From NCBI GenBank assembly GCA_014378125.1, contig JACMOG010000542.1, forward strand, positions 1-6,801: a DNA stretch of 6,801 bases. The letters run 5' to 3'. Numbering within the stretch: position 1 is the stretch's first letter; each line of letters opens with the position of its first letter. This document shows, one piece after another, positions 1 through 5,459 of this stretch. The stretch comes from Vitreoscilla sp. (GTDB lineage: Bacteria; Pseudomonadota; Gammaproteobacteria; Burkholderiales; Burkholderiaceae). Made by a program: the position numbers and the translations under genes. The notes below the pieces were generated by a model. It was not told the origin of the DNA and ran no database searches. It saw only the letters and a list, made by a program, of their open reading frames with translations.

Positions 1-420
1 CAGGCGATGCATCAGCGCGGCAGGGTCCTCGGCGTCGTCGACGTGGGTGGGCGCCGGCGCGGCACTCGCGGGCACGAGCGCGGCCGCATGCGCGAGGGCC
101 TGCGCGGGCAGGCGCGCGAGGACGGCGTCGGCGGAGAACTCCTCCATCGTCTCGAGCTTGATGCGCAGGGCCACGCCCAGCTTGTCCTGCAGGCCGGCGA
201 TCTCGGCCAGCGGCGCCATGCGGGCGAACACCGTCTCGAAGTTGTCGATGTCCACGCGCACCGCGCGGCGCTGGGCCAGCGGCCCGCGCTCGGCCGACGG
301 GCGGCCGGAGAAGTCGCCCAGCACCACCACGCGGAACGGCGCGACGTCGCCATCGTCATCGGAGCGCTGGCGTCGCGGCGACGGCGCGTGGCCGATGTTC
401 AGTTCGATCGATGACGGCAT
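1..420 (-). CDS. TssB/VipA-like T6SS sheath protein, N-terminal part (truncated by window edge)
   Basis: 140 residues are visible and the frame is still open at the left edge. TssB (VipA) with TssC (VipB) forms the contractile cytoplasmic sheath that drives the T6SS spike. Residues 28-39 (APFRVVVLGDFSGR region) and 49-62 (AQRRAVRVDIDNFE) resemble the TssB pattern of a hydrophobic strand ending in DxSG, then an 'ER+xVxIDrDNFdeV' block. Residues 83-104 (LRIKLETMEEFSADAVLARLP) match the TssB 'L.F.SmdDFsPdaV..qvP' block. The start has a good ribosome site (AAGGAA, 7 bases upstream). It differs from ordinary TssB in two ways: the first ~27 residues are a charged tail, and an Ala/Pro-rich linker (about 110-128) follows the domain. 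This suggests fusion to a further domain, perhaps TssC-like, beyond the window. It follows the DUF4123 gene by 27 bases. The sheath-family assignment is fairly good; fusion or full function cannot be judged here. Confidence 0.72.
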   Translation of the reverse strand, partial: MPSSIELNIGHAPSPRRQRSDDDGDVAPFRVVVLGDFSGRPSAERGPLAQRRAVRVDIDNFETVFARMAPLAEIAGLQDKLGVALRIKLETMEEFSADAVLARLPAQALAHAAALVPASAAPAPTHVDDAEDPAALMHRL

Positions 421-447
421 GGCGGCTTTCCTTGGAGGCACAGGTTC

Positions 448-987
448 TCAGCCCAGGCTCTGGGCGACGAGCTTGCCGTTGGCCAGCGACCACGCGTGCC
501 CGTGCATGGGCTGCTCGTCTTCGGCGATGTAGAAGTCGACCGGGCCGAAGAACTCGGCGAGCTGCGGCTCCGAGCACGTGGGCAGGTAGTTGCGCATCAC
601 CCGCGGGTCGTAGAAGCGGAAGTACAGCGACTCGAGGTTGGGCCCGTACACCTGCACCTGCTGGCGAACGTGGCGCCACAGCGCCGGCAGCGCCAGCTTG
701 CTGGTGAGGAACACGCCCCAGTTCTGCCCCCAGCACTCGGCCAGCAGGCGGCGCGTGAAGGGCGAGCTGAGTTCCAGCTCGACGAGGTACGGCGCCACCA
801 CGGCCATGTCGGGTTCGAGCTGGCCGGTGAACAGGCAGCGCCAAGGCGGGGCGCCGGCACCGTGCAGCGCGCCCAGCAGCGTCTGGTTCTGGGCGCCATC
901 GAGGATCACGTACGCCGGCATGTCGCCGGCCTCTTGCCAGAGTCGGGTCTGCACGACCGCGGGCATCGGAAGGGAGCGTTCGGACAT
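448..987 (-). CDS. DUF4123 T6SS effector adaptor/chaperone (Tap/TEC family)
   Basis: A 179-residue cytoplasmic protein with no signal peptide or membrane segment. DUF4123 proteins (Tap-1/TEC) hold a specific effector and load it on VgrG or PAAR before firing; they are not secreted. The N-terminal part has the family pattern: 'AYVILDGAQNQTLLGAL' (about 25-41), 'CLFTGQLEPDMAVVAPYLVEL' (about 50-70, the 'Lf.g...e.....aPyLv.l' signature), 'WGQNWGVFLTS' (about 86-96) and 'LESLYFRFYDPRVMRNYLP' (about 117-135, the 'v.FRfYDPrvl..~lp' signature). The start at 987 has AGGAA close upstream, and the gene lies 10 bases after the DUF4280 stop, so the two are probably translated together. DUF4123 genes usually lie next to their effector. 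Here the next gene is a sheath-like protein and the visible effector lies upstream of vgrG, so the partner is uncertain. Confidence 0.9.
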   Translation of the reverse strand: MSERSLPMPAVVQTRLWQEAGDMPAYVILDGAQNQTLLGALHGAGAPPWRCLFTGQLEPDMAVVAPYLVELELSSPFTRRLLAECWGQNWGVFLTSKLALPALWRHVRQQVQVYGPNLESLYFRFYDPRVMRNYLPTCSEPQLAEFFGPVDFYIAEDEQPMHGHAWSLANGKLVAQSLG

Positions 988-997
988 GGGTTCCTGT

Positions 998-1387
998 TCA
1001 GGGGATCGAGTGCGTCATCTGGCCTTCTACGACGATTCCGATCACGCCGCCCCACGCGCATGCGAGCTTGGAGTTGATGTTGAGCGAAGGCGGCCCGGAC
1101 AGCGGGATGGTGGGCGAGCCGGGCGCCCACGGCGCGGGGATGACGGGCACGCAAGGCATCGGTGTGAGCACGCCCAGCGCAGCGGCCGTTGCCGCCGCGA
1201 CCGTGGGGTTGGACGGCGACTGGCACATGCCGAACGGCAGGATGTTGACGAACGGGATGTTGTCCATGATGTTGGCGGCCGGCTGGCCGTCGGTGAACAC
1301 CATGTTCTTCGGCAGCACCATCAGCTTGGCGGGGGCCATGCCGAACGTGCAGTTGGTGGAGGCGAGATTGCAGACGTGGTTGGGCAT
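998..1387 (-). CDS. DUF4280 PAAR-like spike-tip protein
   Basis: 129 residues, the usual length of the family. DUF4280 proteins are PAAR-like: they are thought to cap the VgrG trimer, sharpen the spike and carry or recruit effectors. Recognisable blocks are the N-terminal 'MPNHVCNLASTNCTFGMAP' (1-19), 'NIMDNIPFVNILPFGMC' (39-55), 'PTVAAATAAALGVLTPMPC' (61-79), 'PWAPGSPTIPL' (86-96) and 'LNINSKLACAWGGVI' (102-116), in the order seen in DUF4280. Five cysteines (C6, C13, C55, C79, C110) lie within these blocks, so a structural or metal-binding role is plausible but not shown. There is no effector domain attached, so it is a stand-alone tip. The start has a strong AAGGAG site 7 bases upstream. 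It follows vgrG by 22 bases and precedes the DUF4123 gene by 10, consistent with one operon and a spike-tip-adaptor module. Confidence 0.93.
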   Translation of the reverse strand: MPNHVCNLASTNCTFGMAPAKLMVLPKNMVFTDGQPAANIMDNIPFVNILPFGMCQSPSNPTVAAATAAALGVLTPMPCVPVIPAPWAPGSPTIPLSGPPSLNINSKLACAWGGVIGIVVEGQMTHSIP

Positions 1388-1409
1388 CGTGGTCTCCTTT
1401 GCCGGCGTG

Positions 1410-3494
1410 TCAGCCCGGGCAGTTGGACGACACGAACGGCGCGCCGGTGGCCGCGGCCACGACGAAGCTGCTGGCCTTCGGCGAGAAGGCGGTGGGCGGC
1501 GTCGGCGCCGCGGGCGCCGCGAGCTTGGCGCCGCCCTCGCTGGTCATGGCGTCCTTGTGCGCCTTGGCCGCCTGCGGACTGATGGGGCTGCCGGAGCCCT
1601 TGCTGCCGCCGGTGTTGACGTTGACCATCGCGCCCTTGATGTCGATGCCCGCCGGCCCCAGCGTGATGAAGTTGGCGCCGCACACCAGCGAGACCATCAT
1701 CGGCGACTCGAGCACGATCTTGGAGTTGGCCTTCAGGTGCACCTCGTCGCCGCCGTCGACCAGGAACGCCTTGCCACTCTTGAGGTGCACGTCGGACGTG
1801 ACGTCCATCGACCACATGCCCTTGATGGCCTCGTTGTGGTCGCCGGTGGTGGTGACGTGACGGTCGGCGTCGTAGGTGGCGTGGTCGTCGCTCTTGACGT
1901 AGAGATGGCGCTCGTTGCCGATCCAGGTCTTGTCGTCGTTGAGCACGCGCCTGTCGAAGTCGTTCTGCGCCTGCAGGTAGATCTGCTCGGCGCCGTCGGT
2001 GTCGTCAAAGCGCAGTTCGTTCCACTTGCCGGCCACGTTCTTGCCGTCCGGGCCGATGCTCAGCGTCTTGAGTCCGGTGAACGGCGCCGAGGCCGGAAGC
2101 TTGAACGGCGGCATGTTCTCGGCGTTGTGAACCCGGCCGATGACCACCGGACGATCCGGGTCGCCTTCGAGGAATTGCACCAGCACCTCTTCGCCGATGC
2201 GGGGCATGTTCTGGAAACCATAGCCCTTGCCGGCCCAGGGTGTGGACACGCGGGCCCAGCACGATTGCTTGGCGTAGCGGTCCCAGAAGAACTGCACCTT
2301 GACGCGACCCAGGTTGGCGCCGATGGGATCGCCGCCGCCACTGGCATCGGTGTCGGTGCGGAAGTCGGCCACCACGAGCGCGGTCTGCGTGCCCGACACC
2401 GTGGGACGCGGCGCCAGCCGCCCCGCCCGGAACTGCCTGGAGGCCGGGATGCACTGGAACTCGCAGCGGAAGCTGGCGCCCGCAGACGCGTCGCCCGAAG
2501 CCGTCAGGTTGTTGGCCGCCCGGAAGCTGTGCGCCACCACCAGGTACTCCTGGTTCAGGGCGTCGACCGGGTGGTCCTTCATGGTCGTCTTGAAGCCGAC
2601 CTGGATGTTGCGCTCGGTGCCGGCGCCGCGCCCGACGGCATAGCGGCAGGAGGACTCCTCGCCGCGGATCTGCGCGTAGGTCTTCGCGAACGACGAGGTG
2701 GTGGTATCGGCCGGGAAGTCGAAGCTCTCCTCGCCGTCGTTCGTGTGGCCGCTGGCGTGGGAGCTCACCGAGGCGATCTGGGCGTTGGGGGTGACGTAGT
2801 TGTAGTCGCCGGTGGCATAGGCGCCGGGCTGCACCTGGCTGCTCAACTCGAACGCGGTGATGGTGGCTTCGTCGCGGCTGGCGCCGTTGAAGCTGATCTG
2901 GGCCAGCCCCGGCGTCGCCTCGTGCTTGCCCTTGCTGTCGACCAGCACCATGGTGTGCGCGCCGTCGTCGTGCTTGAAGAAATAGTAGATGCCCGCGTGC
3001 TCGGCCATCCGGCTGACGAAGTTGAAGTCCGTCTCGCGGTACTGCACGACGAAGTCGCGCGTCTCGGTGCTGCCGACCTGGTTGTCTACCGTCATCAGCC
3101 CGGGCTCGGTCATGAGCTTGTTGACCAGGTCGCCGATGGCGATCTGGTTGAAGACTCGCGCATTGGCGGCCCGGGTCATCATCCAGGCCCCAGGATGCAG
3201 TGTGACGAGATAGAGGTAGCCGTCGCTGCCGTCGAACGCCGAGGTCGCGACCTTGCCGAACACGGAGAAGCGCGTGACGTAGCCGTTGAAGTAGCGCGGA
3301 GGGACCGCGCCGCCGAGCTCGAGCGAGACCGTGGCATTGGTGCCGAGCATCTGCTCGGCGGTGATGTCGGGACGCTTGGAGATCAGTTCGAGGTTGTACT
3401 CGAACAGCCGTCCCAACTCCTCGCGACCGCTGATGGTCTGGACCACGAACGCGTCGGCGCCCAGCGCGGTCGCTATGTTGAGCATTCGGGTCAT
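1410..3494 (-). CDS. vgrG: VgrG (TssI) type VI secretion spike protein
   Basis: 694 residues. VgrG trimers form the needle tip, homologous to the phage T4 gp27-gp5 spike, pushed out on top of the Hcp tube. Residues 1 to about 380 are the gp27-like region ('SGREELGRLFEYNLELIS' at 22-39, 'RYFNGYVTRF' at 67-76, 'YRETDFNFVSRMAEHAGIYYFF' at 152-173). Residues about 393-465 are the gp5-like OB fold ('GRVKVQFFWDR', 'CWARVSTPWAG', 'PRIGEEVLVQFLEGDPDRPVVIGRVHN'). Residues about 492-625 are the beta-helix needle region, beginning 'NELRFDDTDGAEQIYLQAQ' and closing 'LESPMMVSLVCGANFITLGPAGIDIKG'. The last ~70 residues are an Ala/Pro/Ser-rich tail without a recognisable catalytic domain, so this is a plain rather than 'evolved' VgrG; the tail could be a docking site for tip or cargo. 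GGAG lies 8 bases upstream of the ATG; a second ATG three codons in is possible. It lies 58 bases after the immunity gene and 22 before the DUF4280 gene. Confidence 0.97.
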   Translation of the reverse strand: MTRMLNIATALGADAFVVQTISGREELGRLFEYNLELISKRPDITAEQMLGTNATVSLELGGAVPPRYFNGYVTRFSVFGKVATSAFDGSDGYLYLVTLHPGAWMMTRAANARVFNQIAIGDLVNKLMTEPGLMTVDNQVGSTETRDFVVQYRETDFNFVSRMAEHAGIYYFFKHDDGAHTMVLVDSKGKHEATPGLAQISFNGASRDEATITAFELSSQVQPGAYATGDYNYVTPNAQIASVSSHASGHTNDGEESFDFPADTTTSSFAKTYAQIRGEESSCRYAVGRGAGTERNIQVGFKTTMKDHPVDALNQEYLVVAHSFRAANNLTASGDASAGASFRCEFQCIPASRQFRAGRLAPRPTVSGTQTALVVADFRTDTDASGGGDPIGANLGRVKVQFFWDRYAKQSCWARVSTPWAGKGYGFQNMPRIGEEVLVQFLEGDPDRPVVIGRVHNAENMPPFKLPASAPFTGLKTLSIGPDGKNVAGKWNELRFDDTDGAEQIYLQAQNDFDRRVLNDDKTWIGNERHLYVKSDDHATYDADRHVTTTGDHNEAIKGMWSMDVTSDVHLKSGKAFLVDGGDEVHLKANSKIVLESPMMVSLVCGANFITLGPAGIDIKGAMVNVNTGGSKGSGSPISPQAAKAHKDAMTSEGGAKLAAPAAPTPPTAFSPKASSFVVAAATGAPFVSSNCPG

Positions 3495-3552
3495 GTCGGT
3501 TGCTCCAGGGAAGTGATGTGGCGTTGGGATGGGGCCGAGGTGCGGTGCCCGT

Positions 3553-3993
3553 TCATTTCCTGGACTCGCAGGGATCGACGCCGCGGGGCGTCGGCGCGAG
3601 CTTGAATTCGGTCCTGGCGCCGTCCTTGCGACCGACGTACTCGAACGAGTTCACCTCGGCGCCCTGCATGCTGAGCAGGTAGCGACCGCCGACCTGGTCG
3701 TGCACGACTTCCAGCCACTCCTCGTCGAGTTGGGAGTGTCCGCTGTCGGCCATGGGCGTCTCCTTGCTGCGCGACAGCACCAGCGGGATCCAGGCCTTCG
3801 AACCGACGTAGCGTACGAACGCGGTCTCGTTGTCGTCATCGGTGTCGATCAGCCGCAATTGCAACAGCTTGGCCGGCCGGCCGGAAAACTGGAAGCAGCG
3901 CGTCTGCACCTGCGCCGCCGGCTCGGCGAACGCCGATTGCACGGCCAGCTGCGACAGGAGCGCGCCCAGGGCAGCAAGGTGAACGAATTTCAT
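3553..3993 (-). CDS. Small periplasmic protein, probable immunity protein of the GH19-like effector
   Basis: 146 residues. I recognise no named family. The N-terminus is a typical Sec signal peptide: Lys at position 2, a hydrophobic core (about 5-20) and a likely cleavage after AFA at residue 23, leaving a mature protein of about 123 residues. The mature part alternates short hydrophobic and charged stretches as in a beta-rich fold, has an acidic cluster (50-56), and contains just two cysteines (C33 and C142) near its ends that could form a disulphide in the periplasm. Its ATG overlaps the stop codon of the upstream hydrolase gene (ATGA, 4 bases), so the two are translationally coupled. A secreted small protein coupled to a leaderless cell-wall hydrolase and followed by vgrG is the usual arrangement of a T6SS effector-immunity pair. 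I therefore infer that it blocks the hydrolase in the periplasm, in the manner of lysozyme inhibitors. Direct evidence for inhibition is absent; it could instead be an accessory secreted protein. Confidence 0.75.
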   Translation of the reverse strand: MKFVHLAALGALLSQLAVQSAFAEPAAQVQTRCFQFSGRPAKLLQLRLIDTDDDNETAFVRYVGSKAWIPLVLSRSKETPMADSGHSQLDEEWLEVVHDQVGGRYLLSMQGAEVNSFEYVGRKDGARTEFKLAPTPRGVDPCESRK

Positions 3994-5066
3994 TTGACGC
4001 CTTCCGTGGCCTTGGCGATGGCCTTCGTGCGCGTGTAACCGTACGCGAGATCGGGATCGGGCAACTTCGGATCGGACGCCGGCGTGGCCGGCGACTCCGG
4101 CGCCGCGCCGTGATGCGCCTTCGCGGCCGCCTTGGCGGCCTTCGCGGCCTTGGCGGCGGCCTCGGCCTTGAGCTTGCTCAGTGTCTTCAGGTCCTCCGCT
4201 GCCTGGAGGTCGAGGTAGCGCTGGTAGCCGGCCTTGCGCTCGTTGGCATCGGGCTTGGCGATGCCCTTGCGGTTGGCGCTGGCGTCGTTCCAGAGGCCCC
4301 AGGCGAACGCAAAGATGCGCCAGTCATGGACTTCGCTCTTCTCGAAGGGGATGTAGGTCGCGTCCCCGATGTTGACCGTCTTGCACGTGTGCACCAGCAG
4401 CCAGTCGAACGCGATCGCCAGGCGGTCGTGGCGATCGTCGTAGCCGTTGAAGCCGCCGTTGATGCGGCAGCAGATGAAGCGCAGGTCGTTCTTGTCGGCC
4501 CAGGGACTGAGGTCGCGGTACTTGTCCCAGAACCAGGTGGCGGAGTCGACGGCCCACTTGGGCTCTTCGACCTCCTTCGCATGCTCGCCCAGGAAATCGT
4601 GCGTGACCGCCTTGCCGTAGGCCTTGTAGTTGGGCTCGGAGGTCAGTTGCAGCAGGCCGCGGCCTTCGTACCCGCCGTGGTGGGCGCCGATTTCCTTCAT
4701 CCACTTCAGGTCGCCCGTCTCCGGCCCGACCTGGGCCAGGAAATGCGCCTTGCGCAGGCAGGTGGTGATGCCGTAGGTCTTGAACGAGTCGTTGAGCATC
4801 GGCAGGAAGGCGACGCAGTTGGCCTCGGTCGCTTTCGGAAAGACGCTCACCATCTCGTCGTGCGTCAGGTCGCGGTTGCACGCGCACACCAGCGACTTCT
4901 GTGGCGGCGGAGGCGGGGCGGCCTTGCTCGCGGCGTCGTGTTTGCCGACCGAACCGGGGGTGCCGCCCGACTCGCTCGCCTTGTGCTTGCCCGTCGAACC
5001 GGGCAGCTTGGCCTGGCCCGGCGGATGCGCGCCGCCCGTCGGGCCCTGGTGGCGGAATTCACCCAT
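3990..5066 (-). CDS. GH19-fold glycoside hydrolase, probable T6SS peptidoglycan-degrading effector
   Basis: 358 residues from the chosen start. GH19 enzymes cleave beta-1,4 bonds between amino sugars in chitin or peptidoglycan using two acidic residues. The core (about 65-290) has 'KAHFLAQVGPETGDL' (107-120; E116 is the expected general acid), 'EGRGLLQLTSEPNY' (134-147, the GRG.iQLt...NY block) and 'RINGGFNGYDDR' (201-212, the INGG.NG..DR block). There is no signal peptide, but seven cysteines are present, which suits a protein exported by T6SS into an oxidising periplasm. The N-terminal ~58 residues are Gly/Pro/Lys-rich with PGSxGKH twice and a run of five prolines; the C-terminal ~60 contain a Lys/Ala-rich helix (about 300-318) and a short tail. 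The downstream signal-peptide protein overlaps it by 4 bases. Start: neither this ATG nor one at 5129 has a convincing ribosome site; the 21 extra residues of the longer form are Arg/Ala-rich with no family features, so I prefer 5066. Peptidoglycan rather than chitin as substrate is inferred from context. Confidence 0.85.
   Translation of the reverse strand: MGEFRHQGPTGGAHPPGQAKLPGSTGKHKASESGGTPGSVGKHDAASKAAPPPPPQKSLVCACNRDLTHDEMVSVFPKATEANCVAFLPMLNDSFKTYGITTCLRKAHFLAQVGPETGDLKWMKEIGAHHGGYEGRGLLQLTSEPNYKAYGKAVTHDFLGEHAKEVEEPKWAVDSATWFWDKYRDLSPWADKNDLRFICCRINGGFNGYDDRHDRLAIAFDWLLVHTCKTVNIGDATYIPFEKSEVHDWRIFAFAWGLWNDASANRKGIAKPDANERKAGYQRYLDLQAAEDLKTLSKLKAEAAAKAAKAAKAAAKAHHGAAPESPATPASDPKLPDPDLAYGYTRTKAIAKATEGVK
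4938..5003 (-). repeat. Two-copy PGSxGKH repeat in the effector N-terminus
   Basis: The effector's N-terminal tail carries the heptapeptide Pro-Gly-Ser-Thr/Val-Gly-Lys-His twice, at residues 22-28 and 37-43, with a spacing of 15 residues (45 bases). The DNA copies (4983-5003 and 4938-4958) share the codons for Pro-Gly-Ser and differ at a few later positions, which fits an old internal duplication. The repeats lie in a Gly/Pro/Lys-rich region before five prolines and may be a flexible segment or a docking tail for the spike complex. Confidence 0.7.
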
Positions 5067-5379
5067 GGCGGATTGCTCGCGTGTTCGTCGTGCGCTGCGC
5101 TTCGCGGCTGCGGGTACCGCACCACGCATGACACGCCCCCGCCCGTTCCGAAAGCGGCTGCGACACCGACGTGAAAACTTCGAGAGGATGGCTTTGGTGC
5201 ATCAGCGTGTCTCGCGATCGACCTTCGAGAAACCCCGGACAACACGTCCGTCGGCAAGGATGCGGCACGGCGTGTCGAGGCGCCGGAGGATACTCCGACT
5301 CGCTCGCGGCGATCAGCACTGCTTGCAGCAAGGACCCATCGGCACAACGCCTCTGCGAAACCCGAGTTGCAGTGAATGC

Positions 5380-5385
5380 ACTATA
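5380..5385 (-). promoter_or_regulatory. Weak candidate -10 box for the effector operon
   Basis: On the minus strand the bases read TATAGT within GCTATAGTGC, the best match to a -10 element in a GC-rich gap and about 310 bases upstream of the effector start. There is no recognisable TTGACA-like -35 element at 16-18 bases upstream and no extended -10 TG. It may be chance or may need an activator. Confidence 0.2.
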
Positions 5386-5416
5386 GCGCAGGCGATGCGC
5401 CGCAGATACGGCTCGG

Positions 5417-5446
5417 CGCCCCCCATCAAGGGGGATATGGGGGGCG
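5417..5446 (-). terminator. Perfect 10-bp inverted repeat downstream of the PP2C gene (terminator-like hairpin)
   Basis: CGCCCCCCAT at 5417-5426 pairs perfectly with ATGGGGGGCG at 5437-5446 around a 10-base loop. It starts 14 bases past the phosphatase stop codon, the right place for a transcription terminator of the Sel1-PP2C block. The usual run of T after the stem is missing on either strand, so it may be a T-less terminator, an mRNA-end stabiliser or a dispersed intergenic repeat. The loop contains GGGGG, which can instead pair with the left-arm C run (CCCCC-ATCAA-GGGGG), giving an alternative smaller hairpin. Confidence 0.45.
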
Positions 5447-5459
5447 ATCGTCCCGCCGT

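Larger units (their letters stand above)
5067..5459. other. Intergenic region, no gene recognised
   Basis: This 393-base gap is the largest non-coding stretch in the window and separates the phosphatase block from the effector-vgrG block. All frames crossing it give Arg/Ala/Ser-rich translations with no family pattern and no good ribosome site. It holds a strong inverted repeat near its right end (5417-5446), a weak TATAGT box on the minus strand (5380-5385) and a short 11-base palindrome CTTGCAGCAAG (5322-5332). It is the natural place for a promoter and control region of the effector operon, but no convincing complete promoter can be seen, and I found no GG-N10-GC sigma-54 pattern. If transcription starts near the TATAGT box, the mRNA leader would be about 300 bases. 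Confidence 0.6.

Noticed and set aside
1068..3605. An 845-codon open frame on the plus strand opposite vgrG and the DUF4280 gene
   Set aside because: It is fully antisense to vgrG and DUF4280, whose translations match known families throughout. Its own translation is low-complexity Val/Gly/Arg/Ala/His-rich. Long antisense frames are expected in GC-rich DNA with strong third-position bias.
448..5066. The idea that the spike, tip and lysozyme-like enzyme belong to a prophage tail or tailocin
   Set aside because: No holin, tape-measure, baseplate or tail-fibre gene is present. VgrG fuses the gp27 and gp5 parts as in T6SS, and DUF4280, DUF4123 and the TssB-like gene are T6SS partners.
5067..5129. 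A 21-residue N-terminal extension of the hydrolase from an upstream ATG
   Set aside because: The added residues are Arg/Ala-rich and unlike a signal peptide, no better ribosome site is present, and the shorter start gives a plausible leaderless effector. It cannot be fully excluded.
4110..5174. A 354-codon plus-strand open frame opposite the GH19-like gene
   Set aside because: Antisense shadow of the hydrolase; composition is Leu/Val/Arg/Ala-rich without motifs.
5322..5332. An 11-base palindrome CTTGCAGCAAG as an operator
   Set aside because: The 5-bp arms are short enough to occur by chance and no promoter is placed against it, so I do not call it a site.
4865..5347. A 160-codon minus-strand frame spanning the intergenic gap and the hydrolase N-terminus
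   Set aside because: It is Arg/Ala/Ser-rich, overlaps the hydrolase in another frame and shows no recognisable domain or ribosome site.
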